Source of the DNA: Hypericum androsaemum
Lineage: Eukaryota; Streptophyta; Magnoliopsida; Malpighiales; Hypericaceae
Reading direction: 5' to 3'
Length of the DNA: 64,000 nt
Assembly: GCA_963995505.1 (NCBI GenBank)
Contig: OZ023180.1
Location: 12,848,689-12,912,688 of the forward strand
Shown here: one piece after another, positions 1 to 12,323 of the stretch
Numbering within the stretch: the stretch's first letter is position 1
Layout: the number at the start of each line of letters is the position of its first letter
The notes under the pieces: generated by a model
What the model saw: only the letters and a program-made list of their open reading frames with translations
Told to the model about the DNA's origin: nothing
Database searches by the model: none
Made by a program: the position numbers and the translations under genes

Positions 1-1100
1 GCAAGCAGAGAATAGGCAAAGACATAATTTTTCCATGTACGAGCACCTCATCTCAGCTCCCAAAAGGAACTGACATAAGTAGTAGATGGCTTGTTCCTTT
101 CCTTCATCATTCTTTTGAGCAAGTAGGCACCCAATTCAGTCTTAGGCTACTGATACGTAAAGCAATAATGGCTTGTTCAGGGCCACCAGAGTGATGATAG
201 GAGGAGTAGATAGGTACACTTTGAGCTCGTCAATGGCTTGCTGGTGCTTGTTCTCCCTTGGAACTTGCCTCTTTTTAGTTTGAGCAAGTTAGTGAATGAC
301 TGTATTTGCCTTCCGTGTTGGATATGACACGGCGCAAAAAGTTCACTTGGCTGAGGAAACGTTGCAACTCCTTTTTGTTTCGAGGAGGTTGGGCTTGCTA
401 GATCTCCTTGATCTTATTTTGTCTATCTCGATGCCCTACCTGTGAATAAGAAAACCCAAGAAGTTCCCCGCTGAGACTCCGAATGCGTACTTCAAAGGGT
501 TCATCTTGAACTAGTGCTTACGTATCCTCTCGAATGACGCCCGTAAGTATTCTAAATATTGGGCATGATCATGGTACTTGACCACCCCATCGTCGATGTA
601 CACCTCCATGAACTTGCCGATGAAGTTTGGGAAGATCAAGTGCATCCCCTTTTTGTAAGTGGCTCCGGCATTTTTGAGCCCGAACGGCATCAAGATCCAT
701 TCAAAGATTCTAATGAACCCCAAAAATTAGAATGCCATCTTATGAACATTTTCATACGCAAGGTAAATTTGATTATAGCCTGAATGGCCATCCATGGAGC
801 TTAAGACTTCATGTCCGGCCACATCATCAACAAACATATCAACAATAGACATCTGGTATTCATCTTTTGGAGTAGCAGAGTTTAAATCTCTAAGTGAATA
901 CAAACTCAAATTTTGCCATTCTTCTTTACAACGGGTACAATGTTAGATAGTCACTCTACACAATCGGATTCTCTATGAAGCTGGCATCTAAGAGTCTATC
1001 TATCTTTAGCTTGACTTTTTCTACCACTTCAGACATCATTCTCCTCATCGGTTGTTGGTAAGGTAAAAAACCCGGCCTTATAAGGAGTCGATGCTCTATA
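1..1100 (-). pseudogene. Ty3/gypsy (Tat-type) RT and RNase H remnant, element J
   Basis: The minus strand holds a broken gypsy polymerase. From about 1100 down, the reading goes through the start of reverse transcriptase (a PMRRMMSEVVEKVK-like stretch, about 1030-1070), the RT palm with YIDDGVVK (about 585-610) in a 70-residue open stretch at 511-723, then RNase H with GCLLAQKNDEGKEQ-like sequence near 70-120. Frames change several times and stops are present, so it is dead. The RNase H wording resembles Tat/Retand-type elements rather than chromoviruses, from family memory only. It runs off the left edge of the window. Its protease lies just upstream at 1876-2072 and its gag-side part at 9781-10494, beyond element A. 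Confidence 0.85.
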
Positions 1101-1875
1101 AGGGACGTGTCTAGACCTGGCATCTCGTCATCATCCCAAGCAAAGTAATCTCAGATACTGTTTTTAGCTTAATCAAGTCCTTCTAAAAGTCTTCGGGAAG
1201 CTATTCACTAATGAACGTAGGCCGGCCTCCTTTCTCAGATTGTAGAAGTATCACTTTCGAGGGATCCTTCACCTTTACCTTGGCGTCGTCGAGCTTGCTT
1301 GGTACCAGGTCAAGATCGCTTATCCTTTGTAGTTTTAGGGGGTCTTGGGCGTCGTCCTTAAAGATGTACTTGGCCACTTTGTATTGTTATAAGGCATAGA
1401 CCTCCATCTCTTCAATGATCACATCATTCCCAAAAGGCAAGCCTAAGCGGTTGCCCGCTAAGTGCGGCTGTACCAATCGTTGGGTGGAAGGAACTCCCTT
1501 TCGATCGAGTACACGATCCCAGCAATCCGACCGTGTTCATCACTCCATGCCACGGATGTTGGCACCATGAAGCCATCGTAAAAGGCCGCTTCCATGTGAT
1601 TGGTATTCAAGGCAAAGGGATTGGTGTCAGCAGCCACCAGCTTTACCTTGCCATCCGGCTTCTATTGGATCAAGAACTGATGGAGGGAAGACGAGATGAC
1701 TTACAACAAATGGATCCAATCTCTTCCCAACAAATAGTTGTAGTAGTTTTTTGCATCTTTGACAAAGAATGCAACCGCCCTACTAATAGATCCAATGCTA
1801 ACCTCTTCCACGAGCATCTCAAGTGCATGTGCTCTTACTGGCAAAGTCTATCATGACCATTTCGATCAGGATTAT
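1101..1875 (-). other. degenerate pol linker of element J
   Basis: This stretch lies between the protease and RT of element J on the minus strand. Short peptide fragments in changing frames are visible but no named domain is recognisable. Open stretches on the plus strand here (1211-1399, 1533-1856) look like shadows. Confidence 0.5.
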
Positions 1876-2072
1876 CTAATCCTTCTCCTTGTTCAGCTTT
1901 TGGAGTAGTGATTGGGGGATGATGTTGATGGTTGCCCCATTGTCCACGAGAATCCTTCCCACCGGCTTCCCGAAGATGTGAGCCGCAATATACAATGGCT
2001 TGAGGTGTCTACACATGTTTGAGGTGGGCTTTCCAATCGTGACGCTATTGCTGAAGTCTTCAATTACGGGCA
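1876..2072 (-). pseudogene. retropepsin-like protease of element J, 3' part
   Basis: The minus-strand reading shows the plant gypsy protease layout: a MCRHLKPLYIAAHIFGKPVG segment followed by the active-site loop RILVDNGATINIIP. The catalytic triplet is D-N-G in place of the usual D-T/S-G; D-N-G is also seen in some Tat-type elements. The frame ends at a stop near 1876. The upstream half is displaced by element A: the same frame resumes at 9781 and ends in FMVVP, with the 5-bp duplication accounting for the join. Role in the element: processing the Gag-Pol polyprotein. Confidence 0.8.
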
Positions 2073-4391
2073 TGTAATACCCGACCATATGAATTAAACT
2101 TAATTAGACTTAATAACAACGCAAAAATCCTAGGAATGTGTTAGGCATGATATGGTACGAATTAAGTTGAGGTATTAAATAAAGCTTTAGTTGTGAACTT
2201 AAGTGAGAATAAAAGAAATTATGTGATTGAACGATTTTAACTATAACAAACTAGGACTAAAAATAAATAAAAAACTAAACTAATATAAATCAGAACTATC
2301 TTCACGGAATAACAAAAGAACCAAGATAAACTAAAAAAAAGAAAGGGAAACGTGGCAACTCAATATAATGAGATAAGTTCCCCAAAATCTACCTGAAAAT
2401 TAAAAGGCAGAAAGGAAAAAAAGAATAAATTAATGAAACAGAATTTGGTAAAATCCATTTAGAAAGGATAAGAAGGGAAAACAAAGATAACCATGGAAAG
2501 AAAAAGAAGTAAAACGTGGTGTCACAAGAGGTTGACACCGATGCATTAAAAAAAATAGGTAAAAAGTATGGCGGTAGATTTGAAAAGATAAAACCAGGCC
2601 AAGCCCCAAGGAACTAAATTTGGTCATTTACAGTTTCCACCGAACCAATAAGAAAGGAAAAAAAAGTGAAGTCAAGTAAAGGGAAAAGCCACAAAAGGGA
2701 AAAAAAGATTAATAAGAAGCGACTAAAAAAAAAGTCAACGAGGTAAGAAAATTTCCAATAATTCATGTAAATTATTGGAATAAAATTGGCTTCTACTTTT
2801 GAAATTTGTAAATTAAGAAATATAAAATGGTAAAAAAGGGAATTTCACTTCAGAATTTGATGACCAAGAATTTATTAGATTAGTTTCATGATACATTTAA
2901 AGAAGTTAGTTGACTTGAAAGAAGATTTAATAAATATTTGGCTTGGTAATAATAGGACAGTAAGAAACAGGGGAACAAAGATGAGTGATATAGAGTAATG
3001 GATTAATAAATTGGTAACTATATATGGTGATTGCAAATTAGATGAATTTAATTACGTTAAAGGTGAATTGTGGTGTTAGTCTATTTAGATGGGAAATTTA
3101 TTATTATTTGAAGCTAGAACAAAGACAGAACCGATGGACAAGAAAATTGAAATTAGGAAGCTATATTATGCTTTAACTGAATTAGAGAATTGGATATTGG
3201 TTGTGGGAGATTGAGATTGAATCATTCGTACTTTTGAGGAATTTGAACATGGATTAAGTAAAGGAGAAAGAGGAATACAGGGCGGGGATAAAATTCAGTA
3301 ATGAACGTTCTTCAAATTGGTAAAAAAATAATATGTGACTCGTGCTTTATTTGGTGTACTCTATTTATTTGTCATGATCTAAATATGGTAATGTGAGTGC
3401 ATTTTGTGCATTTGTGATATGAGCATATTGTATGACGTTATGATTTGTGAAAGTTTGTTCAATCTGGCCCAGCGGGGGCACTGGATATGTTTGGTATGTT
3501 TTGGAGCCGATGAATTTGTTATGATATGAAAGTCTGTTATATGGATGGCTCTGCTCTGTGATATGGACGTCTAGTAGGTAGAGATCTACCCGTGACCAAC
3601 CGGGATGTTGGCATATGTGCACATATAATGAGGATACAATGGATTCTGATATGATCTGTTTGGCCGGTGGGGTTGGTTTCTGATGGCGCCTATGAGATAT
3701 GGTATCCTCGTGTCGGGGTTAGAATGACACTATCTAGATCTTGCCGAATGTTTGTCAGTTCTGTTATATGATATTGGAATTATGTGTCATGTGTCAAATT
3801 GCGTGACGGTATGGAACGTTGCGTAGTTTGCTCATGGTTTCTGTGACTTTATGATTATATGCTATATTTGGTCATCTGGTAAGTATGACCATTGAATAAT
3901 GTATATCTTCGCATAATTTATTTTCCATGTTAGTTATATGCATGTTTTAGGTATGTTTGTGCATTGAGTAGCTAAATTGCGATGCATATCTTATTTGTTT
4001 ACTGAGTGTTCCAAAACACTCATCCCCCTCACCAGTTTTGCAGGAACTCGAATACGAGTTGTATTGGTTTTGGAGGTCTATTCTGATCGTACCAAGTTCG
4101 CTTTATTCTCCGAGACTGGTCTGAAGGTCTCCCATTTATATTTTTCTCATTGATCTAGAATATCCGTAGTCATAGGATTTATTTTGATCTTGGGAGTATG
4201 TATTAAAAAGAAAAAGCTTGGCTTATATTTTGTCAATTTGGAATATGAAACTGAAGATTATTAATTATTAATTTTACGTTTAAATATTTATAATTATAAA
4301 TTTAAATACGTAGAGGCTGGCTAGATTTATTTTGGGAATAACATGAGTTGAAGTCTAGCGTCGGTCACCGACCTGAGTTCGGGTCGTGACA
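2073..4391 (+). repeat. 5' LTR of element A (2,319 bp)
   Basis: The full-length LTR starts TGTAATACCC and ends GTCGTGACA next to the primer site. It shares its left about 930 bp and right about 450 bp with the 3' LTR at 8400-9775. Positions 3000-3937 are absent from the 3' copy. The family resemblance to the LTR at 61053-63364 is clearest at the right end (GAGGCTGGCTAGA and a CACTCATCCCC/CACTCGCCCCC block). Open stretches on the minus strand inside it (2430-2627, 3365-3622) resemble nothing. Confidence 0.92.
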
Positions 4392-4395
4392 GACT

Positions 4396-4407
4396 TGGTA
4401 TCAGAGC
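4396..4407 (+). other. primer binding site, initiator-Met tRNA type (element A)
   Basis: TGGTATCAGAGC lies four bases after the LTR end. It is the usual complement of the 3' end of plant tRNA-iMet and starts minus-strand DNA synthesis. It fixes the orientation of A as plus. Confidence 0.9.
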
Positions 4408-5044
4408 TCTAGGTTAGAGTCTTGTTTGAATTATCATGTAAAGTATCTTAAGTTGTGCTACGGAGCATAGGATTTCCCATATCTTTGCATCTTTTCCATC
4501 TGTCTCATTTGCTCATGCCGTAATCTCTTCTGTGTCAACGAAGAGTTATTTCTATTTGATAATAATGGTGTGATGAATATAAAATTTGGGCAACTATGCT
4601 TTGCTTGGGATGTGAGATATTTGTGTTTGAGATTCTTATGTGAGAAACTTTGTGATTTATTTTTGTTACCACAAGGCATTTACTCTCCATTATGGTGAGG
4701 ACTCTTATACCATTTGTATATAAATTCCTTTGACGAGCCCATTTGAGTATATGTATTTATGTATATGAAAATCCTTTCTTGGGTGAGATTTTGAAAAAGT
4801 GACTAATCACCACTTTGTCCAAATCATGTACACACCCTTATATATTTGATTTCTTTCTATGTATATTGGGCCATTGGTTTGAGTCTCACCAAATGTTTGA
4901 GTTATATCTTTGTGAACTCTTCTATTTTATTTATTTGTGCATAGAGAATCTACTTTTGAGTTTAAATTTGTTTGAAAATGAGAAATACTGAACGACGTTA
5001 TATGGAAGGAGCATATATGAGAAAGTAAGTTGTAAGTGTGCTTT

Positions 5045-5091
<47 letters not shown>

Positions 5092-8000
5092 AAAGTAATA
5101 TGAGTTTTATTATGGATGAAATTATGGGAATAAGTTATATGGAATTAAGTTATTGTCTTTACAACTTTGAATACTCTGAGTAAGTTAAAATTATAATTTG
5201 AATTATGGCTAAGGATTTTGGAAAAGAGATATTTTGATGGAATTTTGATAAGATAATTTGCTCAACAGTTATAGACAAGATAGTCAAACAACATAAAGCA
5301 TATAAGGTCAATAGTTTTGATCAAACTATAAAATTCTACCTATTGGTTCGACAAAAGACTTCATAGGCTATAGAGAAGCCTTTTGAATTTGAGTAATATT
5401 TCTGTGTGTAATTAGATAATGATCTGATGCAAATAATCTAAGTCTTAAAGAATATGTGAGATAGAATTCTGACATAAAACTTTGATAATCTACAAATCAT
5501 ATAGCCTATAGCTACAATAAATACTCTAATATTGAAATGACATTATGCAAGCTCTATAAGAGAGTAGGAAACATATGTTATTTATATAAGAAAATTTTGA
5601 GATAAATCATCAGCTAAACAATGATTCAGTGAAAGAAACAAAAGAAATGATTTGACTTATAAAAATATAAGTTTTAGACAACGTAAAGTCAGAAAAGAAA
5701 ATATAAAGAATATCTCTTTCAAAATCAAAGAATAAAAAAAATTGAAAATAGGAGTACACATGATATGTAGACTTTGGAACTTATGTTGGATTGTAAAAAT
5801 TTTGGGATGGGAAGTGATAAGATATGAGTGACTTAATAGTCAGAGAAATTGTATTAGTGTGAAGATATGCTAAAGTGAAATTTGAGTTCAAACTTTAGAA
5901 AAATGCAAGGTAAAGATAAACGGATATGTGCTTTGATTGAAGTCTTTGTATATACCACTCCATCAAGTACACCCTTTAGCATTTATGTGGTTGTAAAAAT
6001 AATAATTATGTTGAACATCTACAAATACTAAAATAAATATGTTAAAAACTAGAGAATCAAATTGATAACTACAGAATAAGAGATGATAGACTCATTAAAG
6101 TATGCTAGTACCTTTTTAAGATCAAAGATTAAAAGGGGATGGTAATGAGGATAGAAGAGGTAATTGCTAGGATATGTGAGCTTTGATATGAAATTTGGTG
6201 CAACTTATACAATGTATACTGAATAAGTGGAAAAGGTAGATTCTGAAAATCTGGAAGGGCAATACGACGTAAGTTGGGAAAGAAAATTCATGAGAAGTTT
6301 TGGTGGATGATGAACTAATTTGTATTTGGAAGAAAGATTTGGGTAGTATGATGTCTTTGCAATGAGATAAGTGTAATGTTTGTGTAACTATGAAGTATGA
6401 CTTTATTTAAGAAAAAGAGTTAAGAAAACTTAATGAACAAAGATTTAAGTTAGTAAAACCTTTAAGGTAGTTTGTCCAAATATAAGATTAATGATATAAG
6501 GTCCTCGTGCTAATGAAAGAAGACATAGTCGACACAATCTTTGGAACTTAGTACACTATAAGGTAGCGATATGTTATCTTGTTCATTCGTATGATGAAAA
6601 TTGTCATAAGGATTATGATCTGAGTGCTCAAGCCTATCAGAAATAAGTTTATGGCCATATTGAAATATTATATTTCTAAGGATAATGAATAAGAGCACAA
6701 GAAGATAATATAATTGACACAATGAACATCATAAAATTTTAGTTATATTTGAAGTTAATCCTCGTGAGTGTGTCTGTGGTAAAGAAAGACAGTATTGGGA
6801 GTTTGGTGATTATGATGGAATGTTCATGGATTCAAGTTAGTGGTAGGTTAAGATATCTGATTTCGGAGGAGATGATTAGGTATGGTATGATGTTAAAGCA
6901 ATTTTCTTCCTTGTTAAACAGATAGATAAATGTAATTTTAGGAACCAAAAAGCCTTTTGGTTAAGTCACGGTGAAGAAGCCATTAAGAGTTAATAGTCAA
7001 ACATGAGTACGATTTGGGTATGTTTGGCTGACTGAATGAACTGGTAAAACTATTGAACATGTGGTCTAGAGATGACCTGAATAAGAGTTGAGTAGAACTA
7101 TCATATCTATGACAAAAAAATAGAATTAAAGGAAATTTATTGAAACAGCAATAAGTATAACAAAAGATTTGAGATATATGGAGAAATCAAAATGAAGAGC
7201 ATTACACATAAGTAAGCTTGAGTCTAAGAAAAATGAAGAAAAGATATAATAGCAGTTATGACTTTTTTTTTTGGTAATGTTAGGAAGTATTAAGTTTGGA
7301 TTTACACAAAAGTTGAACTATGTATGACATAAAATTGAAACAATTAAGCTTGAAACTTTGTGTGAGAATTTGACATGATGATTAGTAGTTGTGAATCAAC
7401 CAGTATGGTCAAGACATAAGATCAATGTACCATTTATGATTAGGGTTATGGTATTGGATGAGAAATTCAAAAAAAATTGATTGAGTAACTAGTGGAACTA
7501 GAAAAAAGTTCATGTAATAAATAAGTTGTTGAAGCTTTGATCAAAGAAGTTACTTCGATTTTATGTACTTTGGAGTAATCAGAAAAATACTAAGGCTATT
7601 CATAAAATTAAGAGATAAAAAGAAATACAATTTTTATATAAGGTGTATTACCTTAGAAGGAGAATGAGTTTTGAAAGGTCTGATGGTAAGACATGTGGTT
7701 GGAAATCAGCCTATATGGTTAAGATGTATTTTGTGATCAATAAAGTGAGAAGAATGAGTCATTTAATAAGTTAGTGTTAGAAAGTTCTTTAGAATTCAAG
7801 TTGTTGTTCCATAATTATGAAATGGCAATTGGACTTTCTTTTCTTTTCTTTTTGCAAAAGCGGTATAAGTCAATTTATAATAATTTGGGATATGAATGTA
7901 AACTAAGGTAAGGATTTTAAAAGAATTCAAGTGAATTGAGTTTAATTTGGTTTAAAGATTAAAGAACATAAGGTTTAATGTGAGAACCTTAGAGTCTTCA

Positions 8001-8386
8001 CATGTCAAAGGGACAATGAGTTTGGAAGAAGGTATAGACTCAATCTTAAACACATTGACCCGTTTAAGAATTTAGAGCCAATTGAGCTAGTGGCATGTTT
8101 GTTAGTTTTAACACAACATTGGTGACATTGTCATTGATCCTACAACAATTTTAGAGCTCCAAGTAGCTGAATAAAGTTAACGTTTACATATCAGAAATTC
8201 CAAATAATTATTGGATCAGAAAGTTTGATTATTTTGGAATAGAAAGTTTCTAATTTACAAAGTAGAGTGAGAAAATAATACATAAACTACAAAGACCTAT
8301 GATGTGCTATTAATTAAGTATTCATTTATTTAGATGATCACTAAGAAAAATTTGTCTAAGTAAATTCGGGGACCAAATTTTTTTAT
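4408..8386 (+). other. interior of element A, no coding sequence seen
   Basis: About 4 kb of AT-rich DNA without a convincing ORF in either strand. I looked for RT (YxDD), integrase (HHCC, DDE), protease and CCHC motifs and saw none. Open stretches such as 4458-4679 and 6510-6722 (minus) lack domain features. A TA microsatellite lies at 5048-5087. Confidence 0.6.
5048..5087. repeat. (AT)n microsatellite
   Basis: About 20 uninterrupted AT units lie inside the interior of element A. Its length is likely to vary between individuals. Confidence 0.97.
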
Positions 8387-8399
8387 AAGGAGGGGAGAA
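8387..8399 (+). other. polypurine tract of element A
   Basis: AAGGAGGGGAGAA lies directly before the 3' LTR start. It primes plus-strand synthesis. An identical core precedes the LTR at 61053, linking A and H. Confidence 0.85.
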
Positions 8400-9775
8400 T
8401 GTAATACCCGACCATATGAATTAAACTTAATTAGACTTAATAACAACGCAAAAATCCTAGGAATGTGTTAGGCATGATATGGTACGAATTAAGTTGAGGT
8501 ATTAAATAAAGCATTAGTTGTGAACTTAATTGAGAATAAAAGAAATTATGTGATTGAACGATTCTAACTATAACAAACTAGGACTAAAAATAAAGAAAAA
8601 AAATAAACTAATATAAATCAGAACTATCTTCACGGAATAACAAAAGAACTAAGATAAACTAAAAAAAAGAAAGGGATTAAAATGTGGCAAGAAAGGTAGA
8701 AACGTGGCAACTCATTATAATGAGATAAGTTCCCCAAAATCTACCGGAAAATTAAACAGAATTTGGTAAAATCTATTTAGAAAGGATAAGAAGGGAAAAC
8801 AAAGATAACCATGGAAAGAAAAAAGAAGTAAAATGTGGTGTCACAAAAGGTTGACACCGATGCATTAAAAAAAATAGGTAAAAAGTAAGGCGGTAGATTG
8901 GAAAAGATAAAACCAGGCGAAGTCCCAAGGAACTAAATTTGGTCATTTACAGTTTCCACCGAACCAATAAGAAAGGAAAAAAAAAAGTGAAGTCAAGTAA
9001 AGGGAAAGGCCACAAAAGGGGAAAAAAATTAAGAAGAAGCGACTAAAACAAAAGTCTACGAGGTAAGAAAATTTTCAATAATTCATGTAAATTATTGGAA
9101 TAAAATTGGCTTCTACTTTTGAAATTTGTAAGTTTTAGTAAAGAAATATAAAATGGAAAAAAGGGAATTTCACTTCAGAATTTGATGACCATAAATTTGT
9201 TAGATTAGTTTCGTGATACATTTAAAGAAGTTAGTTGACTTGGAAGAAGATTTAATAAATATTTGGCTTGGTAATAATAGGACAGTAAGAAACAGGGGAA
9301 CAAAGATGAGTGATATAGAGTAATATGCGTGTTTTAGGTATGTTTGTGCATTGAGTAGCTAAATTGCGATGCATATCTTATTTGTTTACTGAGTATTCCA
9401 AAACACTCATCCTCCACCAGTTTTACAGGAACTCGAATACGAGTTGTGTTGGTTTGGAGGTCTACTCTGATCATACCAAGTTCGCTTTATTCTCCGGGAC
9501 TGGTCCGAAGGTCTCCCGTTTGTATTTTTTTCATTGATCTAAAAGCTCCGTAGTCACAGAATTTATTTTGATCTTGGGAGTATGTATTAAAAAGAAAAAG
9601 TTTGGCTTATACTTTGTAAATTTGGAATATGAAACTAAAGATTATTAATTTTTAATTTTACGTTTAAATATTTATGATTATGAATTTGAATATGTAGAGG
9701 CTGGCTAGATTTATTTTAGGAATAACATGAGTTGAAGTCTAGCGCCGGTCACCGACCTGAGTTCGGGTCGTGACA
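8400..9775 (+). repeat. 3' LTR of element A, internally deleted (1,376 bp)
   Basis: It begins TGTAATACCC and ends GTGACA, followed by the GGGCA duplication. Alignment with the 5' LTR is continuous up to about 9324 (GAGTAAT), then jumps to the part matching 3938 (ATGCATG/ATGCGTG). About 938 bp, corresponding to 3000-3937, are missing, with short AT homology at the join. The related H LTR has full length (2.3 kb), so this is a deletion here and not an insertion in the other copy. Confidence 0.9.
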
Positions 9776-9780
9776 GGGCA

Positions 9781-10494
9781 CCACCATGAACTTCTCTCCA
9801 ATCTCGTACTCCCCGAGGTTGCCTTCAATAACGTCTGCTTCCAAGTAACTGGGCCGGCTCTCCTTTGGTCCGAAGATGGCCGAGAGGGTGAAGACCATGT
9901 TGACCAATAGGTCTTAATTATTTTTACTGAGGCCATCCTCGCTCATGCTATCCTCCGGCACCATCTTCTCGCTCATCTCATCTTCTTGAGCACACTACCT
10001 CATCCTCCATCTCATGTATTCCTCTTCATTACTGGGGCTAACTGGCGGACTCAGTTCCTCATCTTTGTCGTCCCCAATGAGGTAATCCAAACTCAGTAAC
10101 TCATTCTCACTAGGGACATGGACACCATGTTGTCTCAGCTTCTTATAGTTCCCGATCCTTACGTAGGCAAGGTTTAGGCCAACTACGACCTTTTTCTTAT
10201 CGAGAGGATTGCTGACTTAATTATCCTCACTAGAGCTATTGCCCCGACTTGGTTTCTCGTCCCGGTTAGGGTTATTGCCTATCCTCAGCTTCTCAAATGC
10301 TCTGAACTTTATATAGCTTGAGTTCAGGTCGACTACGATCTCTTTTTCATGTGGGCTGCTCGGCTCCTCTTATGAAGAGTTGTCTCTGGGGTGGACCTTA
10401 CCTTTCATCTTAGGCACCCACCTCTAGTTCAGCTTCTCCCTAAGGTCAGTACATCCCCTTGCCTTGATGGGAAACTTTCCCTTGTCAGACCCCA
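9781..10494 (-). pseudogene. gag-side / protease N-terminal part of element J
   Basis: The minus strand opens with MGSDKGKFPIKARG from an ATG at 10494 and continues with charged, acidic sequence (LLSLDYLIGDDKDEEL about 10090) interrupted by stops. It ends in a protease lead-in with SRPSYLEADVIEGNLGEYE (about 9800-9860) that stops at the duplicated GGGCA. The same frame continues at 2072 after element A. Just before the ATG, the minus strand has an ATTGAGGATAATGTGTC stretch and a GTATGGGGGGAG tract, wording usually seen near gypsy 3' ends; its meaning here is unclear. Confidence 0.7.
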
Positions 10495-11285
10495 TTGTTG
10501 GTGCCTTCGCCTCACCGGACTCCCCCCATACTTGAATGACACATTATCCTCAATGTGGGAATAGCTAGGAAAAGAAAATGATAATGAAAAAGGATGACTT
10601 TGATGACCTCCATGGTCAATGAGGTCTTAAAGATAATTCAACTAAAAGCACATATAAAGTCCTACATGGTCACAACGAATACCATGATTGAGGACAAAAC
10701 AAAATGACAACAAGATCATGACTTAGGAGGAGAGATAGGGATGTCCCTGATTTGATCGGTCTTGGTTGGGGAGCACTTGAAGTGAGCAGAGTTTCTTCCC
10801 TTCTTAAGCCACCGGTCGGTTCGTAGGCTACCTGCCTTGTGGATTCTGGAAATTTTCCGCCTTTGCTCAAACTCTTCTTCTAGTTGTTGACGACTTCAGC
10901 AAGTCACCAACACAAAATTACTTGATCACCAAAGGGGTGGTGACCACCGAGGTGAGGGTCTTCTACTTCTACCTACAAAAAGGAAATTAAAACGAAACAT
11001 AAACTGCTAATTTTTGGTCTCTAGCTTCACCTTGTCTCTGTTCAGAAGGTGTTTTTAAAGAGTTACGGGGTCTGACCTAGGTAGTGTCTCCACTTCATTG
11101 CTTGATGTGTCCTCTTTTCTATCAATGTACAGGTAGACGACTAAAAATCTTGCCCTGGTGATAGTGACGTGTTCCTGGTATACTTGACAATCAAAGACGA
11201 GTCTGTCACTATCTTTTCCTAAAACTTCAACCCTCTCTTCGCTGTCAAGAATTGTCAACTTGGGGAAGTAGGATGACATTTGCAA
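10495..11285 (-). other. degenerate gypsy sequence, unassigned
   Basis: Minus-strand open stretches at 10670-10870 and 11055-11285 are preserved (for example LTILDSEERVEVLGKDSD), directly downstream of protease-like sequence at 11286-11602. No domain is recognised. They probably belong to the same disrupted gypsy element as 11286-11602. Confidence 0.45.
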
Positions 11286-11602
11286 GAATTCTTCTTCTGG
11301 TTCTTCCTAATTTGTGAGAAACACCTATTGTTCCTTATTCATCGTCAGAGTAATGTGATTCCTTCCAGCTTGTATGGTTTCTCTAGTTTGTGCAAGGAAA
11401 GGTGATCCTAAGATCAAGCACGATGCCTTAGCCAAAGGATTATCGATGACCAAGAAGTTAGTTTGCACCTCCTATTCGCTAATCTGCACACTGTCATCTT
11501 GGGCTCCTCTTCAGGAAGTTACAAAAATTTGGTCGGTGAGTTGAATACATGTGTAGGTGAGATACATCTCGATTGACCCCAATGCCTTCCACATCGAGTA
11601 AA
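11286..11602 (-). pseudogene. gypsy protease C-terminal half remnant
   Basis: On the minus strand SMWKALGSIEM, TCIQLTDQIFVTS, EVQTNFLVIDNPLAKAS and CLILGSPFLAQTRETIQAG appear in order. These match the retropepsin second half of Athila/Tat-type elements (xLxLADRS, FxVLD, ILGxPFLATxR). An in-frame stop interrupts it near 11510. The active-site half is missing because element L begins at 11603; the missing part may lie at 27181 and beyond, but I could not show frame continuity. Confidence 0.7.
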
Positions 11603-12245
11603 TGTGAGATTGAGAAATGCTCATTTTATCACCTCATTTTAGGGTCATTTCAATCTATTTTTGTGTCTAAAGTCCATAAGTCTTGAGTCTTTTTATCTAT
11701 TTAAAGATTTGTTGCCTTGGATGGACTCACTTGTTGTGTTATAGGTCTTTTGGAGGAATTTGGAGAAGTTCAGGACCAATCAAAGCGGGCAAGGACGAGA
11801 GCTCGAGGTGAAAAGGCCAAAGCAAAGTCCTTGAAGCCACCAGGCGGTGGGATATCTCACCGAGCGGTAGATTTAGGCTGCCAAAGTCCCTAACTGCCAC
11901 TGGGCGGTAGATATTCCCGCTGGTCGGCGGGTTTGTCTGGTAAACAGAGGATGTCGCACTTAAAAATCCATAACTTCTTCCTTGAGCATTAGATTAAGTC
12001 ATATGAGGTATCATTGGAAAGCTAGGACAAAGATTTACATTTTATCGCCTAAATGACCAAAGTCCCATTCAAAGCAGAAGACAGCCAAAATTGTGCATCT
12101 TTGTCGGCCCACAAACAAGAGCGGGCACCGAACGGCGTCAAATCCACCAAAAAGCGAGCGCGAGGCAGTTTGCCCATAAAACAAGGCCAATAATGACCAT
12201 TTCATTCTTGTACTCATCCTAGCACTTTAGGGTTTTGTTGGGGGC

Positions 12246-12257
12246 CTATAAATAGAT
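12246..12257 (+). promoter_or_regulatory. TATA box in left LTR of L
   Basis: CCTATAAATAGA lies roughly 640 bp into the LTR, in the place expected for the U3/R boundary. The right LTR has the same box near 26506. It would drive transcription of the element. Confidence 0.6.
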
Positions 12258-12323
12258 CCTTTAGGTCCCCATTTCACTTAGTCTAGTCTCATTTGGATTC
12301 TAGACCCTTAGTTAGCCATATTT

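Larger units (their letters stand above)
2073..9775 (+). mobile_element. LTR retrotransposon A, non-coding interior (Tekay-like ends)
   Basis: The element is complete at both ends. The 5' LTR is 2073-4391, the primer site 4396-4407, the purine tract 8387-8399 and the 3' LTR 8400-9775. The target-site duplication is GGGCA at 2068-2072 and 9776-9780. LTR ends are TGTAATACC and GTGACA. The purine tract AAGGAGGGGAGAA and TGTAA start resemble Tekay/Del chromoviruses. The 4-kb interior (4408-8386) has no recognisable gag or pol in any frame: it is AT-rich, with only short open stretches. It is therefore either a LARD-like non-autonomous element or a very decayed Tekay copy. It sits in the protease of element J. 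The 3' LTR has lost about 0.94 kb. Confidence 0.9.

Noticed and set aside
5048..5087. (AT)n tract as a replication origin or promoter
   Set aside because: It is a simple microsatellite within a non-coding retroelement interior; nothing else supports such a role.
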